The notes under the pieces were generated by a model. It was not told where the DNA came from and did not search any database. It saw only the letters and a list, made by a program, of their open reading frames with translations. Below, piece after piece: positions 27,912 to 28,782 of a DNA stretch of 28,782 nucleotides. The translations under genes were made by a program, and so were the position numbers. Positions within the stretch are counted from its first letter, which is position 1. Every line of letters starts with the position of its first letter. This DNA comes from Chondrus crispus (taxonomy: Eukaryota; Rhodophyta; Florideophyceae; Gigartinales; Gigartinaceae), in NCBI RefSeq assembly GCF_000350225.1, contig NW_005178499.1, forward strand, positions 1 to 28,782, written 5' to 3'.

Positions 27912-28595
27912 AAACTGTAAGAGCATCCCCACCGGCGAGTGTAAAGTGCTAAATATTTTAGAAACTTGGCGAGCCTTAATTGGCCTCTCGCTATTATACA
28001 CCTTTGCTTTTTTAAGACCTTGCCGAGAACTGCATTGACCTGCAGGTCAACCCCACCGGCAAAAAACCGCACCCTCCTACTTGTGAAGTGCATGCTCCTA
28101 CTCACTGAGGTCCGATGCAAACGCCTTCACAACCTCCACAGAGTACCATTGGCATCTCTGACTTCGTGGAGGACGACATTCTCGAAAGACGTACGGTGGC
28201 TGCCAGACAAACTTACGTTTGGTGCAGACATGTACAGGATGGGGAGGAGTGTTGGTGGAGACTCTCCTCTCCACTGGAGAGAGAGGCTCAACTTCAAGAA
28301 CCCTTCAACCGACTTTGACTTCGCGGGAAAATGGAATTTGAACCAATCAGCGTTCGCCACCTCAAATGCATAGTTCTAAATTTTGGTGCTATATTCTCGA
28401 TTTTTACAACCCGAATTTATCTCGGTGTGATCAAGGGCGATGATGCCCACTCAATTTACTGGAGGGGGCGACGACGGGCTTAAGTACTGTGGTGTGGTGT
28501 GGCTAAACGTGTCCAGGTGGCTATCGTACAGTAAGTGATGGGTGAGAAAGGAGTTGAGTAGATGAAGGAATGTGGGCCTGCTGAGTGGATGCAGC
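27912..28595. other. Non-coding spacer and likely copia 3' flank
   Basis: No gene was recognised; the longest frames (plus 27966-28373, 28115-28318) have no known domain. CCCCACCGGC occurs twice (near 27927 and 28050). The part right of about 28380 probably holds the 3' untranslated region or LTR of the copia element, but I could not place LTR ends. A CTATCGTACAG / TTATCGTACAG pair (about 28521 and 28597) is a short direct repeat. Confidence 0.4.
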
Positions 28596-28782
28596 TTATC
28601 GTACAGCAGTCGCCGCACTCGGCAGGTCGCATGAGGAGAGGCAAAGGAGCGCGAGCTGCCGTTGGAAGACGGCGGGTTTGAGCACTTTGGTTAGGCAATC
28701 AGCGGAGTTGGATGTAGAAGGGACGTGAAGGATAGTGAGGCGTTTTCGGAGGGCTTGTTCTGTTAGGAAGCGGTACTTGATG
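28596..28782 (-). CDS. Ty1/copia pol, C-terminal RNase H end (partial)
   Basis: Reading left from 28781, 61 sense codons end in TAA at 28596-28598. The sequence IKYRFLTEQALRKRLTIL, then SADCLTKVLKP and FQRQLALL, is the hallmark end of a copia-type RNase H, where the family has H-I-x-x-R-Y/F-H-F, then Q-x-A-D-x-L-T-K-x-L. The frame has no start here because the gene continues past the right edge. Its presence shows another minus-strand retrotransposon entering from the right. Confidence 0.8.
   Translation of the reverse strand, partial: IKYRFLTEQALRKRLTILHVPSTSNSADCLTKVLKPAVFQRQLALLCLSSCDLPSAATAVR

Noticed and set aside
27921..28260. Possible MITE starting GAGCATCCCCACCGGC
   Set aside because: The supposed opposite end contains GATGGGG rather than GGGGATG, so the ends are not inverted repeats.

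Overview
The window is nuclear DNA from an intron-poor eukaryote. It is a mosaic of decayed mobile elements around two intact single-exon host genes. An NB-ARC protein with a long WD40 array, chromodomain and non-chromodomain Ty3 elements, a Ty1/copia end and pogo/Tigger-type DNA transposons together suggest a red alga such as Chondrus. That assignment is an inference from gene content; I recognised no diagnostic marker gene. No rRNA, tRNA or CRISPR was recognised.

Layout, left to right. 1-8325: a minus-strand Ty3/gypsy chromovirus with two-frame gag, pol with a C-terminal chromodomain, a primer-binding site and a candidate 5' LTR; its 3' LTR should lie left of the window. 8326-8496: a hairpin-rich spacer. 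8497-13522: a second, more degraded minus-strand Ty3 element of a different lineage, with gag, protease, RT, RNase H and integrase broken by stops and frameshifts. 13583-14492: a 910-bp element with 23-bp terminal inverted repeats and a 3-bp target duplication. 14597-16864: a pogo/Tigger-like transposon with TA target duplication. 17201-21727: a 1508-residue NB-ARC/WD40 STAND protein (minus). 22727-24181: a 484-residue RING ubiquitin ligase (plus), divergent from the NB-ARC gene. 24182-25675: a gene-poor stretch with two short relics of an NB-ARC gene. 25676-27798: a second, distinct pogo-like transposon. 27799-28782: a repeat shared with 16865, then non-coding sequence, then the 3' end of a Ty1/copia pol (minus) running off the right edge.

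The most interesting item is the ligase. Its first ~255 residues match the RING plus tandem-cysteine module of MYCBP2/PHR1, the RING-Cys-relay (RCR) E3, including both relay cysteines. Its C-terminal ~155 residues match the F-box-associated (FBA) glycoprotein-binding domain of the FBXO2/FBXO6 family, with no F-box. I know of no described protein with this pairing. It suggests a self-contained esterifying E3 with built-in substrate recognition.

The second is the NB-ARC protein. Its 43-residue WD repeats are nearly identical except at a few codons, the pattern expected of a recognition surface diversified by repeat shuffling, as in fungal HET-E/HNWD incompatibility proteins. Any functional link between the two neighbouring genes is speculative.
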